This document shows positions 16,945-25,259 of a stretch of 64,000 nt of DNA, piece by piece. Within the stretch, counting starts at the first letter, position 1. Each line of letters begins with the position of its first letter. The position numbers and the translations under genes are program-made. Source of the DNA: Isoptericola peretonis (GTDB taxonomy: Bacteria > Actinomycetota > Actinomycetes > Actinomycetales > Cellulomonadaceae); NCBI GenBank assembly GCA_023241745.1, contig JALQCY010000006.1, positions 1 through 64,000 of the forward strand, given 5' to 3'. The notes beneath the pieces are model-generated. The model was not told the DNA's origin, made no database searches, and saw only the letters and a list, made by a program, of their open reading frames with translations.

Positions 16945-17817
16945 TCAGCGCCCGACCGCCTCGCCCAGCGGGTCGTCGCCCGCCGCCGGCTGCACCCGCA
17001 GCCGGCGGGCGGCCGGCGCCGACGCCCGGGCGGCGAGCTCCCGAAGCGATTCCGGGGTGTCGTGCGACGCGCGCACGAACCATCCCGAGCAGACGTCGAG
17101 GCCGCCCGCCGCGAACGCCGTCACGAGGTCGACGGTGCGCTCCACCGGCGTCCAATCCGTGCGCCCCTCGTGGGCACGCATCGACTCGGTCATGTCGGTG
17201 CGCACCACGCCCGGCGCCAGCTCGAGCACGCGCAGCCCTTGGCGCTGCCCCGCGGCGTGCAGCCCGGCGCCGAGGCGCATCAGGGCCGTCTTGCTCGCGT
17301 TGTAGGCGGTCGCGGCGGCGTTGTCGTGCGAACCGGCACCGCTGTTGAGGTCGACCACGCGCCCACCTCCGCGTGCCAGCATCCCCGGCACCACGTATCG
17401 GGCGAGCAGGAACGGCCCGCGCACGTTGGTCTCCAGGACCGACCACCACTCGTCGGGGTCGGCCTCCCACAGCGGCACCTCGGCGTCGATGCGGCCCGCG
17501 TTGTTGACCAGCAGGTCCACGCCGCCGAGGCCGCCGCCGGACACGGGCGCCTCCGCACTCCGCACCGCGGCTTCGACGGCGGTCGCGTCCGTGACGTCGC
17601 AGGGCAGAGCGAGCGCGACCCTGCCGAGGTCGCGCACCTCGCCCGCGACCTCCGCGAGACGACCCGCGTCCCGGGCGAGCAGCGCGACGTCCAGGCCTGC
17701 CCGGGCCAGGCCGAGGGCGACCTCGCGGCCGATACCCCGGCTCGCGCCCGTGACGAGCGCGGCCCGGGCCGGCGGGACGTCGCCCGCCGGCCCCGCCGCC
17801 ACGGTGTCCTCAGCCAC
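16945..17817 (-). CDS. short-chain dehydrogenase/reductase
   Basis: A 290-residue classical SDR. Cofactor loop TGASRGIGREVALGLARAG (from residue 23), LLVNNAGRID, catalytic Ser in LNSGAGSHDN and the Tyr-Lys pair in YNASK. The C-terminal tail (about residues 250-290, Ala/Arg/Pro-rich) is longer than usual. The GTG start lies 8 nt inside the end of pheT in a different frame, so it probably follows pheST on the same transcript, although its function is unrelated to translation. Substrate unknown. Confidence 0.88.
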   Translation of the reverse strand: MAEDTVAAGPAGDVPPARAALVTGASRGIGREVALGLARAGLDVALLARDAGRLAEVAGEVRDLGRVALALPCDVTDATAVEAAVRSAEAPVSGGGLGGVDLLVNNAGRIDAEVPLWEADPDEWWSVLETNVRGPFLLARYVVPGMLARGGGRVVDLNSGAGSHDNAAATAYNASKTALMRLGAGLHAAGQRQGLRVLELAPGVVRTDMTESMRAHEGRTDWTPVERTVDLVTAFAAGGLDVCSGWFVRASHDTPESLRELAARASAPAARRLRVQPAAGDDPLGEAVGR

Positions 17818-20422
17818 GCAGCACGGCCCCCACGCGTTCGGCGGCCGCGGCGACGACGCCGTCCCGGACGGTACGCACGTCGTCGGCGGTCAGCGTGCGG
17901 TCGGCCGCCCGCAGGCGCACCGAGTAGGCGAGGGACTTCTTGCCCGCGCCCACCTGGTCGCCGGTGAAGACGTCGAACAGGCGCGCGTCCTCCAGGAGCG
18001 GGCCCGCCCCCGCGACGACGGCGGCCCGCACGTCCGCGGCCGGGACATCCGCATCCACGACGAACGCGAAGTCCTCCTTCGCCGCCGGGAACGCCGACAC
18101 CGGGGCCGCGGCCACCGGCGCGTCGCCCGCCGCCGCGATCAGCGCGGTGAGGTCGAGCTCGAACGCCGCCGCGCGGGACGGCAGGCCGAGGGCCTCGACC
18201 ACCTTGGGGTGCAGCTCTCCGGCGTGCCCCACGACCCTGCCGTCGGCGACCGTCAGCGCGGCGCACCGCCCCGGGTGCCACGGCATGGTGTCCGCGTCGG
18301 CGACGACGGCGACCTCGGCGCCGGCACGCGCCGCGACGAGCCGGGCCGCGGCGAGCGCGTCGGCCCAGTCGGCCGCGCGGCCGCCGCCCCACCACCCGGC
18401 GGGGACGGCCCGCCCGCTGAGCACGCCGGCGACGTGGCGCGGCTGGTCGGGCACCGCGGCGACCAGGGCGGCCAGGTCCTCGTCCGACGGCCGGGCCCCG
18501 ACGGGCAGCTGCGGCGGCGCGGGGGTGCCCGGCACGGGCCGCGTGACCAGCCCGATCTCGAAGACGGCGACGTCGGGCAGCCCGCGCGAGATGTTGCGCC
18601 GAGCGGTGTCCAGCAGCGTCGACAGCAGGTCGGCGCGCATCAGCGGCCGGTCGTCGGCCATCGGGTTCGCGAGCCGCAGCGTCGCGCGGCGCACGTCCTC
18701 GTCCGGCAGCCCGAGCGCGTCCAGGTCCGCCTCCCCGACGAACGGGTAGGACAGCACCTCCACGAGGCCGGCCTCGGCCAGGGCGCGCGCGACCGACCGG
18801 CGGACCCGCTGCTCGTGCGTGAGACCGCGACCGCCGGGGGCGGCCGGGAGCACCGACGGGATCTGGTCGTAGCCCGCGATCCGCACGACCTCCTCGACCA
18901 GCGCCGCCGGCTCGGTGAGATCGGGACGCCACGACGGCGGGGTCACCCGCACGGCGTCCACGGTCGCCCCCGTCACCGCGTCGGTGACGATGCAGCCGAT
19001 CTGCTCGAGGATCCCGACGACCGTCGCCCGGTCGTACGGCACCCCCGACAGGCGCGTGGGCAGCGTGACGTCCAGGCGCACCGGCTGGGGCGCCGTCGTC
19101 GCGTCGAGATCGCTCACGGCCGGGTCGGCGGTGCCGCCTCCGAGCTCGACGAGCAGGTCGACCACGCGCTGCGCGGCGACGGCGGGCAGGCGCGGGTCCA
19201 CCCCGCGCTCGAACCGCTTGGCCGCCTCCGACGGCAGGCGGTGGCGCCGCGCCGTGCGGGCCACGGTGACCGGGTCGAAGTGGGCCGCCTCGACCAGCAC
19301 GTCCGTCGTCGCGTCACCGACCTCGGAGGACGCGCCCCCCATGACGCCGGCGAGGCCGAGCACCCGCGAGCCGCGCTCGCCCGCGGGCGAGTCGGTGATG
19401 AGCAGGTCCTCCGCGTCCAGCGCACGGTCGGCGTCGTCGAGCGTGGTCAGGCGCTCCCCCGGCTGCGCACGGCGGACGACGATCGGCGCGGCGACCTCGT
19501 CCAGGTCGTAGGCGTGCAGCGGCTGACCGAGGTCGAGCATCACGTAGTTGGTGACGTCGACGGCCAGGGAGATGGAGCGCATGCCCGAGCCCTCGAGCCG
19601 GCGCTTCATCCAGGGCGGCGTCGGCGCGGCCGGGTCGATGCCCCGCACGACGCGGGTGACGAACCGGTCGCAGCCCGCCTTCCCGTGGATGGGTGCGGCG
19701 TCGTCGACCTCGACCACGAACCCGTCCGGCGTGGCGGTCGGCGGGGCCGTGGGCAGGTTCTCGGGCAGGCCGCGGTCGGTGAAGCGGGCCCCCGTGGAGT
19801 GCGCGTACTCGCGCGCCACGCCCCGGTAGCTGAACGCGTACCCGCGGTCCGGGGTCACGTTGATCTCGAGCACCTCGTCGCCCAGGCCGAGCAGGGCGAT
19901 CGCGTCCTGCCCCGGCGTCAGGTCCGCCGCGTCGAAGCCCGCGCGGGTCAGCACGAGGATCCCGTCGTGGTCCTCCCCGATGCCCAGCTCGCGCACCGAG
20001 CAGATCATGCCGTCGGACACGTGCCCGTAGGTCTTGCGCGCCGCGATGGCGAACCCGCCGGGCAGCACCGTGCCGGGCAGCGACACCACGACGAGGTCGC
20101 CGACGCCGAAGTTGTGCGCGCCGCAGACGACGCCGCGCGCGCCGCCGGCCGGGACGTCGGCGTCGTCGACGCCCTTGATCTGCGTGGCGTTGTGCTCGGG
20201 GCCGACGTCGACCAGGCACCAGTTGATGGTCTTGCCGTTCTTCTGCGGCTCGGGGGTCTGCGCGAGCACGCGGCCCACGACGAGCGGGCCGGTGACGGCG
20301 GCGGGGTGGATCTCCTCCTCCTCCAGGCCGACCTTCACCAGCGCCGCCGCGAGCTGCTCCGCGGTGAGGTCCGCCGGCAGCTCGACGTGCTCGCCGAGCC
20401 AGTCAGTGACGATGCGGGGCAT
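17810..20422 (-). CDS. pheT: phenylalanine--tRNA ligase beta subunit
   Basis: Large subunit of the alpha2-beta2 PheRS. The 870-residue protein has the EMAP-like tRNA-binding domain (about residues 40-155, with QIKGVDDADVPAGG and VVCGAHNFGVGDLV), the B3/B4 editing region in the middle, the B5 fold around 410-480, the catalytic-like core, and the C-terminal FDX-ACB domain (about 775-870, from PVSAFPAAKEDFAFVVD). Length is slightly above the usual 790-830. The start shares one base with the pheS stop (TGATG). Confidence 0.96.
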   Translation of the reverse strand: MPRIVTDWLGEHVELPADLTAEQLAAALVKVGLEEEEIHPAAVTGPLVVGRVLAQTPEPQKNGKTINWCLVDVGPEHNATQIKGVDDADVPAGGARGVVCGAHNFGVGDLVVVSLPGTVLPGGFAIAARKTYGHVSDGMICSVRELGIGEDHDGILVLTRAGFDAADLTPGQDAIALLGLGDEVLEINVTPDRGYAFSYRGVAREYAHSTGARFTDRGLPENLPTAPPTATPDGFVVEVDDAAPIHGKAGCDRFVTRVVRGIDPAAPTPPWMKRRLEGSGMRSISLAVDVTNYVMLDLGQPLHAYDLDEVAAPIVVRRAQPGERLTTLDDADRALDAEDLLITDSPAGERGSRVLGLAGVMGGASSEVGDATTDVLVEAAHFDPVTVARTARRHRLPSEAAKRFERGVDPRLPAVAAQRVVDLLVELGGGTADPAVSDLDATTAPQPVRLDVTLPTRLSGVPYDRATVVGILEQIGCIVTDAVTGATVDAVRVTPPSWRPDLTEPAALVEEVVRIAGYDQIPSVLPAAPGGRGLTHEQRVRRSVARALAEAGLVEVLSYPFVGEADLDALGLPDEDVRRATLRLANPMADDRPLMRADLLSTLLDTARRNISRGLPDVAVFEIGLVTRPVPGTPAPPQLPVGARPSDEDLAALVAAVPDQPRHVAGVLSGRAVPAGWWGGGRAADWADALAAARLVAARAGAEVAVVADADTMPWHPGRCAALTVADGRVVGHAGELHPKVVEALGLPSRAAAFELDLTALIAAAGDAPVAAAPVSAFPAAKEDFAFVVDADVPAADVRAAVVAGAGPLLEDARLFDVFTGDQVGAGKKSLAYSVRLRAADRTLTADDVRTVRDGVVAAAAERVGAVLRG

Positions 20423-21495
20423 CAGATCTCCGTCCCGAACTGGGTGGAGAAGCGCACGTCGCCCTCCACGATGTCGTGCATGTCCGCGATCGAGCTGCGC
20501 AGCATGAGCGTGCGCTCGATGCCCATCCCGAAGGCGAAGCCCTGGTACTCCTCGGGGTCGATCCCGGCCGCCCGCAGGACGTTCGGGTTGACCATGCCGC
20601 AGCCGCCCCACTCGATCCAGCCGGGCCCGCCCTTCTTCTGCGGGAACCACAGGTCCATCTCGGCGCTGGGCTCGGTGAACGGGAAGTAGGCCGGGCGCAG
20701 GCGCGTGCGGGCCTCCGGGCCGAACATGGCGCGGGCGAACGCGTCGAGCGTGCCGACGAGGTTCGCCATCGTGAGGCCCTTGTCGATCGCGATGCCCTCG
20801 ACCTGGTGGAACACCGGGGTGTGCGTCTGGTCGAGCGCGTCGGTGCGGAACACCTTGCCCGGGCACGCGACGTAGAGCGGCACGCCGCGCTCCAGGAGGG
20901 AGCGGGACTGGACCGGCGACGTGTGCGTGCGCAGCACGAGGTTCGAGGGCTTGTCCCCCTCGCCGTCGACGTAGAACGTGTCCTGCATCTGCCGCGCCGG
21001 GTGGTCCGGGTCGAAGTTCAGGGCGTCGAAGTTGAACCACTCCGCCTCGACCTCGGGGCCGTCGGCGATCTCCCAGCCGAGCCCGACGAAGAAGTCCGCG
21101 ATCCGCTCCTGCACCAGCTCGATCGGGTGCCGCGCGCCCACGGGCCGACGGTCGGTCGGCAGGGTGACGTCGACGGCCTCGTCGACGAGGACGCGCTCGT
21201 CCCGCTCCGCCTCGAGCTCGCCCTGGCGGGCGGAGATCGCCTGGTTCACGCGGCCGCGGCGCGGGCCGACGTTCTTGCCGGCGGCGGCCTTGTCCGGCCC
21301 GGGCAGGGCGCCGATGGCGCGGTTCGCGAGCGCGAGCGGGCTCTTGTCACCGGTGTGCGCGCTGCGGACGGCCTTGAGCTCGTCGAGATCGCTCGCGGCG
21401 GCGACCGCGGCGAGCGCGTCGGCCACGGCGGCGTCGAGAGCTGCGACGTCCAGCGGGTCGGGGCCGAGGTCTGGGGTGGGTGCGGGCGTGGACAT
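20422..21495 (-). CDS. pheS: phenylalanine--tRNA ligase alpha subunit
   Basis: Catalytic subunit of PheRS, charging tRNA-Phe. The 357-residue product has an N-terminal coiled-coil arm (about 15-100), then class II motifs: motif 1 around GWEIADGPEVE, motif 2 with VFRTDALDQTHTPVFHQ, and motif 3 GFAFGMGIERTLML near the C-terminus. Normal length. AGGAAGG lies a suitable distance before the ATG, and a TAAACT -10 box is about 50 bp upstream. No T-box or attenuator leader was recognised upstream. Confidence 0.96.
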   Translation of the reverse strand: MSTPAPTPDLGPDPLDVAALDAAVADALAAVAAASDLDELKAVRSAHTGDKSPLALANRAIGALPGPDKAAAGKNVGPRRGRVNQAISARQGELEAERDERVLVDEAVDVTLPTDRRPVGARHPIELVQERIADFFVGLGWEIADGPEVEAEWFNFDALNFDPDHPARQMQDTFYVDGEGDKPSNLVLRTHTSPVQSRSLLERGVPLYVACPGKVFRTDALDQTHTPVFHQVEGIAIDKGLTMANLVGTLDAFARAMFGPEARTRLRPAYFPFTEPSAEMDLWFPQKKGGPGWIEWGGCGMVNPNVLRAAGIDPEEYQGFAFGMGIERTLMLRSSIADMHDIVEGDVRFSTQFGTEI

Positions 21496-21542
21496 GCGTG
21501 CCTTCCTGAGAGGGGCCCTGCGAGGGGTGTGGCGGCGGGGTC

Positions 21543-21570
21543 AGTTTAGGTGCCCGCCAGGGCCGGTCAG
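21543..21570 (-). promoter_or_regulatory. pheST promoter
   Basis: On the minus strand CTGACC (21570-21565), a 16-bp spacer and TAAACT (21548-21543) form a plausible promoter about 50 bp upstream of the pheS ATG, giving a roughly 40-nt leader that contains the pheS ribosome site. Confidence 0.5.
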
Positions 21571-21585
21571 GTCGGCGTCCGCTCG

Positions 21586-21640
21586 CCGCGCGCGGTCAGC
21601 GCGCGGGCGTGGCCGGGACCGGGCCCGTGGCGGGCCCGGT
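21586..21640 (-). terminator. two tandem hairpins after thpR
   Basis: Reading on the minus strand after the thpR stop, a 9-bp perfect hairpin (21618-21626 with 21632-21640, 5-nt loop) is followed by an 8-bp one (21586-21593 with 21599-21606, 5-nt loop). They separate thpR from the pheST promoter and are likely terminators. Confidence 0.6.
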
Positions 21641-21660
21641 AAATCGGCGGTCGCGGAGTG

Positions 21661-22359
21661 TCACGCCTCCCATGATGGCACGCGCCCACCTGCTTCGTCC
21701 TGGCGGCCGCCCTCCAGCGGGACGGCGGCCACCTCTTCGTGCAGCGGACCACCCGATCGCCCCTCGCCCAGTCGGGACGCGACGACGCGCACGGCGTCGA
21801 CGTCCCACGCCGGGCCGCGATAGACGGCGAGGGCCCGCGCCCAGGGCACGAGGGACGACTCCTCCGGGTCGCGCCCCCGGGGGCCACGCGTGCCGCCGCG
21901 GGCGCCGTCGACGCGCCGACGGGCAGGCCGGCCCTCGCCGGCGCGGAGCGTGGCACGGGCGACCGTGAGGTGCGGCCGGCCGGCGGTGCGGTCGGAGGCC
22001 GGCAGCCCTGCGGCGCCGACCGCGGCGTCCTGGGCGAGCTCGGCGGCGCGCCGCAGCTCGTCCACCGCTCCGGCCACCCCCACCCAGAGCGTCCGGCCCC
22101 CGAACGATCCGCTGCCCGCCAGGGCCAGCTCGAACGGCGGCACGTCGTGCAGCGCCGTCGTCAGCGCCTCGACATAGCCCGGTACGGCGCCGTCCGGGAC
22201 CTCGCCGTGGAAGACGAGCGTCACGTGCCGCTGCTCCGGCGGCACCCACCGCAGGCCGCGGCCCGGGTCGGACAGGGACGAGCCGCCGACCCCGGCGAGG
22301 GCGAGCTCCAGATGACCGGCGGCCTCGGCGGACGGGTACACGGCCGTGAACAGGCGCAT
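21661..22359 (-). CDS. thpR: 2'-5' RNA ligase / cyclic phosphodiesterase family protein
   Basis: A 232-residue 2H phosphoesterase. The two catalytic HxTx motifs are HVTLVF (about residues 45-50) and HLTVAR (about 129-134), each at the expected place in the bilobal fold, with an RLFTAVYPS N-terminus typical of the family. In vitro such proteins hydrolyse 2',3'-cyclic phosphates and slowly ligate 2'-5' bonds; the physiological role is uncertain. Between 140 and 170 there is an Arg/Gly-rich insert. The ATG has CAGGAT 6 nt upstream and no ribosome site, so it may be leaderless. Confidence 0.85.
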   Translation of the reverse strand: MRLFTAVYPSAEAAGHLELALAGVGGSSLSDPGRGLRWVPPEQRHVTLVFHGEVPDGAVPGYVEALTTALHDVPPFELALAGSGSFGGRTLWVGVAGAVDELRRAAELAQDAAVGAAGLPASDRTAGRPHLTVARATLRAGEGRPARRRVDGARGGTRGPRGRDPEESSLVPWARALAVYRGPAWDVDAVRVVASRLGEGRSGGPLHEEVAAVPLEGGRQDEAGGRVPSWEA

Positions 22360-22397
22360 CCGGGCATCCTGCCACGTCGCCGTGGGCCCCGGCGGGA

Positions 22398-22441
22398 GCG
22401 CCGAGGGTCAACGCCGGGCGCGCCGAGGGTCAACGCCGGGC
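22398..22441. repeat. 22-bp tandem duplication at the 3' end of an rRNA methylase gene
   Basis: Two identical 22-bp units (22398-22419 and 22420-22441) lie head to tail, followed by the first 5 bases of a third. The stop codon of the minus-strand methyltransferase falls in the second unit and an identical TCA copy lies in the first, out of frame with the coding sequence. It looks like a recent slippage duplication. Confidence 0.85.
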
Positions 22442-23347
22442 GCGCCCGCCCGCGTGGAGTCGGTCGGGGTGGACGGCACGTTGCGCGCGTCCGCTGGCGT
22501 AGAGACACACCGTGGCGGCGGTGGCGAGGTTGAGCGACTCGGCGCGCCCCCGGATGGGCACGCGCACGACGGCGTCGGCGAGCGCACGGTCGGCCTCGGG
22601 CAGGCCCCACGCCTCGTTGCCGAACACCCAGGCCGTGGACCCCGCCAGGTCGGGCTGCCCGTCGGCGCGGCGTGCCGGGCCCGCCACGTCGAGCAGGTCG
22701 TCGAGGTCGTGCGCACCCGTGCCGTCGGCGGCGAGCACGGTGCAGCCCACGGCGCGGACGGCGGCCGCGGCCTCGGCCAGCGGGACGCCCGTCACGACGG
22801 GGAGGTGGAACAACGACCCCGCGGTCGACCGCACCACCTTCGGGTTGTGCGGGTCGACGCTCTCGCCCGCCAGCACCACGAGGTCGGCGCCCGCGGCGTC
22901 GGACGCCCGGATCACCGTCCCGGCGTTCCCGGGGTCGCGGACCGTCGCGAGGACCGTGACGAGGAGCGGTCGGCCTTCGGCCGCGCGGGCACCCGCCAGC
23001 TCGGCGAGCGTCCCGGCCAGCTCGGACGTCCGTGCCCGCACGACCGCGAGGACGCCCTGTGCGTCCGGGCTCATCGCCTCGAGCACCTCGGGGGTGCCCA
23101 CGTGCACACGCAGCCCGGCACCGAGCGCGTCGCCCACGATCTCGGCGTAGCGCTCCGCGGCGGAGGGCGTGAGGTACACGTCCCTGACGTCGTCGGTCGC
23201 GTGGCGCACGGCCTCGCGCACGCCCTGCGGCCCCTCGACGAGGAACTGGTGGTGGCGGGAACGCGCAGGACGCCCGGACAGCGCCCTGACCTGCTTGACC
23301 CGGTCCGCCCGCGGGTTGGCGAGCGTCACGTCGGGGATGCGGGGCAT
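22430..23347 (-). CDS. TrmH/SpoU-family RNA 2'-O-methyltransferase
   Basis: A 305-residue SPOUT methyltransferase. An N-terminal L30e-like substrate domain (about 1-110, with FLVEGPQGVREAV) precedes the knotted catalytic domain with motif 1 RDPGNAGTVIRASDAAGAD, motif 2 VFGNEAWGL and motif 3 VPIRGRAESLNLATAATVCL. It resembles RlmB/TsnR-like enzymes that methylate 23S rRNA; the target base is not predictable. It lies 46 nt after rplT, in the order usual in actinobacteria (infC-rpmI-rplT-methylase-pheST). Resistance activity of the TsnR type cannot be claimed from sequence. Confidence 0.92.
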   Translation of the reverse strand: MPRIPDVTLANPRADRVKQVRALSGRPARSRHHQFLVEGPQGVREAVRHATDDVRDVYLTPSAAERYAEIVGDALGAGLRVHVGTPEVLEAMSPDAQGVLAVVRARTSELAGTLAELAGARAAEGRPLLVTVLATVRDPGNAGTVIRASDAAGADLVVLAGESVDPHNPKVVRSTAGSLFHLPVVTGVPLAEAAAAVRAVGCTVLAADGTGAHDLDDLLDVAGPARRADGQPDLAGSTAWVFGNEAWGLPEADRALADAVVRVPIRGRAESLNLATAATVCLYASGRAQRAVHPDRLHAGGRARR

Positions 23348-23393
23348 CAGCAGGTCAGGGGTGTCCGGGCGTCCGGGTGCTGAGCGGGGTGGC

Positions 23394-23777
23394 TCAGGCG
23401 GCCTTCGGCGCGTTGACGTCGGCCGGCAGTGCGTCCTTGGCGACCTGGACGAGCGCGTTGAACGCCGCCACGTCGTTGACCGCGAGCTCGGCGAGCATGC
23501 GACGGTCGACCTCGACCCCAGCGGCCTTCAGGCCCTGGATGAGGCGGTTGTAGGTCAGCCCCTGCGCGCGGGACGCAGCGTTGATGCGCTGGATCCACAG
23601 CTTGCGGAAGTCGCCCTTCTTCGCCTTGCGGTCGCGGTACGAGTAGACGAGGGAGTGGGTGACCTGCTCCTTCGCCTTCCGGTACAGGCGCGAACGCTGG
23701 CCGCGGTAGCCGCTGGCGCGCTCGAGGGTCGTACGGCGCTTCTTGTGGGCGTTGACCGCCCGCTTCACGCGTGCCAC
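23394..23777 (-). CDS. rplT: 50S ribosomal protein L20
   Basis: Primary 23S rRNA-binding protein essential for early 50S assembly. The 127-residue sequence is a textbook L20: RVKRAVNAHKKRRTTLERA, GYRGQRSRLYRKAKEQV, then RDRKAKKGDFRKLWIQRINAA. The GTG start has AAGGAG nearby. It is the third gene of the infC-rpmI-rplT unit. In other phyla L20 represses this operon by binding the mRNA; whether that holds here is not known, but there is a structured leader before infC. Confidence 0.97.
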   Translation of the reverse strand: MARVKRAVNAHKKRRTTLERASGYRGQRSRLYRKAKEQVTHSLVYSYRDRKAKKGDFRKLWIQRINAASRAQGLTYNRLIQGLKAAGVEVDRRMLAELAVNDVAAFNALVQVAKDALPADVNAPKAA

Positions 23778-23858
23778 GTGATGCTCCTTGCAGTGTCGGG
23801 ACCGGAAGTGGACCTGGCGGCCGTGCTCCTCAGCGGGAGCGGGTGGCCGCCGAGGGCG

Positions 23859-24053
23859 TCACTTGCCGAGCAGCTTCTTGATGGTCTTGACGTCGGCGGC
23901 CGAGACCACCTGGTCCTGGGCCAGACGGCGGGTGCGGCGGCTGGACTTGTGCTCGAGGTAGTGGCGAGCGTTCGTCTGCTCGCGCATGACCTTGCCGCTG
24001 CCGGTGACCCGGAAACGCTTCTTGGCGCCGGAGTGCGTCTTGTTCTTCGGCAT
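23859..24053 (-). CDS. rpmI: 50S ribosomal protein L35
   Basis: Small basic ribosomal protein of 64 residues: MPKNKTHSGAKKRFRVTGSG at the start and HKSSRRTRRL in the middle, standard for L35. It sits between infC and rplT, with gaps of about 100 and 80 nt. A short GGCGGG-type hairpin (near 24081-24096) lies in the gap after infC and may act as a weak attenuator or stability element. Confidence 0.97.
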   Translation of the reverse strand: MPKNKTHSGAKKRFRVTGSGKVMREQTNARHYLEHKSSRRTRRLAQDQVVSAADVKTIKKLLGK

Positions 24054-24154
24054 GACTGCCGTCTCTCCTCGTGTCGGTCACCCGCCGGGTGGCGGGGACG
24101 TGGTGCGGACCGGGGCCGGCGGGCGGCCCGGTGCCAGATGGTCGGTGTACGGCC

Positions 24155-25174
24155 TCAGCGCCCCGTGCGCGGGGTCGGCTTGGGACGCGGCGCGGGCGGA
24201 CGCGGCACGCCGGGCTTCGGCGTCGCGGGCCTCGGCGTCGCGGCGGCCGGCCTGGCCGGTGCGGCGGCCGGCTTGGCCTGCGACTCCGCCGCGGCAGGCC
24301 GGGCCGGCGTCGCGGGCTTCTCCGACGCCGCGGACCGGGCACGCGTCGCAGGCTTCTCCGACGCAGCGGACCTGGCCTGGCTCGCAGGCTCCTCCTGCTC
24401 CGCAGGCGCGGTCTGCGTCGCGGGCTCCTCCTCCGCAGGCGTCTGCTCGACGGGAGCGGCCGGCTCCGGACGCGGCGCGGGCGTGGTGGCCTCGGGCGCG
24501 GGCGCCTGCTGGTCCTCGACGTCCGGCACGTCCACAGGCTGCTCGGCCTCGACCGGCTGCGGGGCCTCGGACTGGGCCCGCGCCTCGGCCTTGACCTCCG
24601 ACTTGGTCTTGCGCTGCGAGTTGATCTCGGTGGACCGCTTGCGCTGCTCGACCTTGGCGTCGGCCTTCTTCTTCACGGGGCCGAGCACCATGGTCATGTT
24701 GCGGCCGTCCTGCTTCGGCATCGACTCGACGAAGCCGAGCTCCGAGACGTCCTCCGCGAGCCGCTGCAGCAGGCGCACGCCCATCTCGGGGCGGGACTGC
24801 TCACGACCACGGAACATGATCATGACCTTGACCTTGTCGCCGGCGGCGAGGAAGCGCTCGACGTGGCCCTTCTTGGTGCCGTAGTCGTGCGGGTCGATCT
24901 TCAGGCGGAACCGGATCTCCTTGAGGACCGTGTTCGCCTGGTTGCGCCGCGCCTCGCGCGCCTTCATGTCCGACTCGTACTTGAACTTGCCGAAGTCCAT
25001 GAGCTTGGCGACGGGCGGACGGGCGTCCGGGGCCACCTCGACGAGGTCGAGGTCGGCGTCCTGGGCAAGCTTCAGGGCGACTCCCGTGGCGACCACGCCG
25101 ACCTGCTCCCCGCCCGGGCCGATGAGTCGGACCTCGGGGACGCGGATCCGATCGTTGATGCGAGGCTCGCTGAT
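24155..25174 (-). CDS. infC: translation initiation factor IF-3 (AUC start)
   Basis: IF3 binds the 30S subunit and enforces start-codon and initiator-tRNA selection. The coding frame extends upstream of any ATG/GTG/TTG to an ATC at 25174-25172 with AGGAG 7 nt before it. This restores the conserved N-terminus ISEPRINDRIRVPEVRLIGP. A rare AUU/AUC start is the known basis of infC autoregulation in enterobacteria. The N-domain spans about 1-80 and the C-domain about 90-180 (KIDPHDYGTKKGHVERFLAA). Residues 180-339 form an Ala/Pro/Glu-rich tail typical of high-GC actinobacteria, with a repeated ARSAASEKPAT unit. Total 339 residues. Calling the protein at GTG 25096 would lose 26 conserved residues. 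Confidence 0.93.
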   Translation of the reverse strand: MSEPRINDRIRVPEVRLIGPGGEQVGVVATGVALKLAQDADLDLVEVAPDARPPVAKLMDFGKFKYESDMKAREARRNQANTVLKEIRFRLKIDPHDYGTKKGHVERFLAAGDKVKVMIMFRGREQSRPEMGVRLLQRLAEDVSELGFVESMPKQDGRNMTMVLGPVKKKADAKVEQRKRSTEINSQRKTKSEVKAEARAQSEAPQPVEAEQPVDVPDVEDQQAPAPEATTPAPRPEPAAPVEQTPAEEEPATQTAPAEQEEPASQARSAASEKPATRARSAASEKPATPARPAAAESQAKPAAAPARPAAATPRPATPKPGVPRPPAPRPKPTPRTGR

Positions 25175-25192
25175 GGTTTGCTCCTAGGAACT

Positions 25193-25259
25193 CGTCGGTA
25201 GACCGTCAGGGACGGGAAAGGCCCCCGACCTGAGCACAGGTGGAGGCCATCTACCGACG
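25193..25259 (-). ncRNA. structured infC leader (candidate cis-regulatory RNA)
   Basis: On the minus strand a perfect 10-bp stem (25259-25250 with 25202-25193) closes a 47-nt loop containing a second hairpin (25241-25237 with 25232-25228, 4-nt loop) that can be extended by GGCC/GGCC pairing. The outer stem ends just before the AGGAG of infC. This is the position expected of an IF3- or L20-responsive leader or an attenuator. I did not recognise it as a named Rfam family. Confidence 0.55.

Noticed and set aside
22430..23347. Thiostrepton-type resistance methylase
   Set aside because: The SPOUT fold and infC-rpmI-rplT-pheST neighbourhood point to a housekeeping rRNA methylase; no thiopeptide genes are present.
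25096..25174. Calling infC from the GTG at 25096
   Set aside because: It would remove 26 conserved N-terminal residues and leave no ribosome site; the AUC start explains both.
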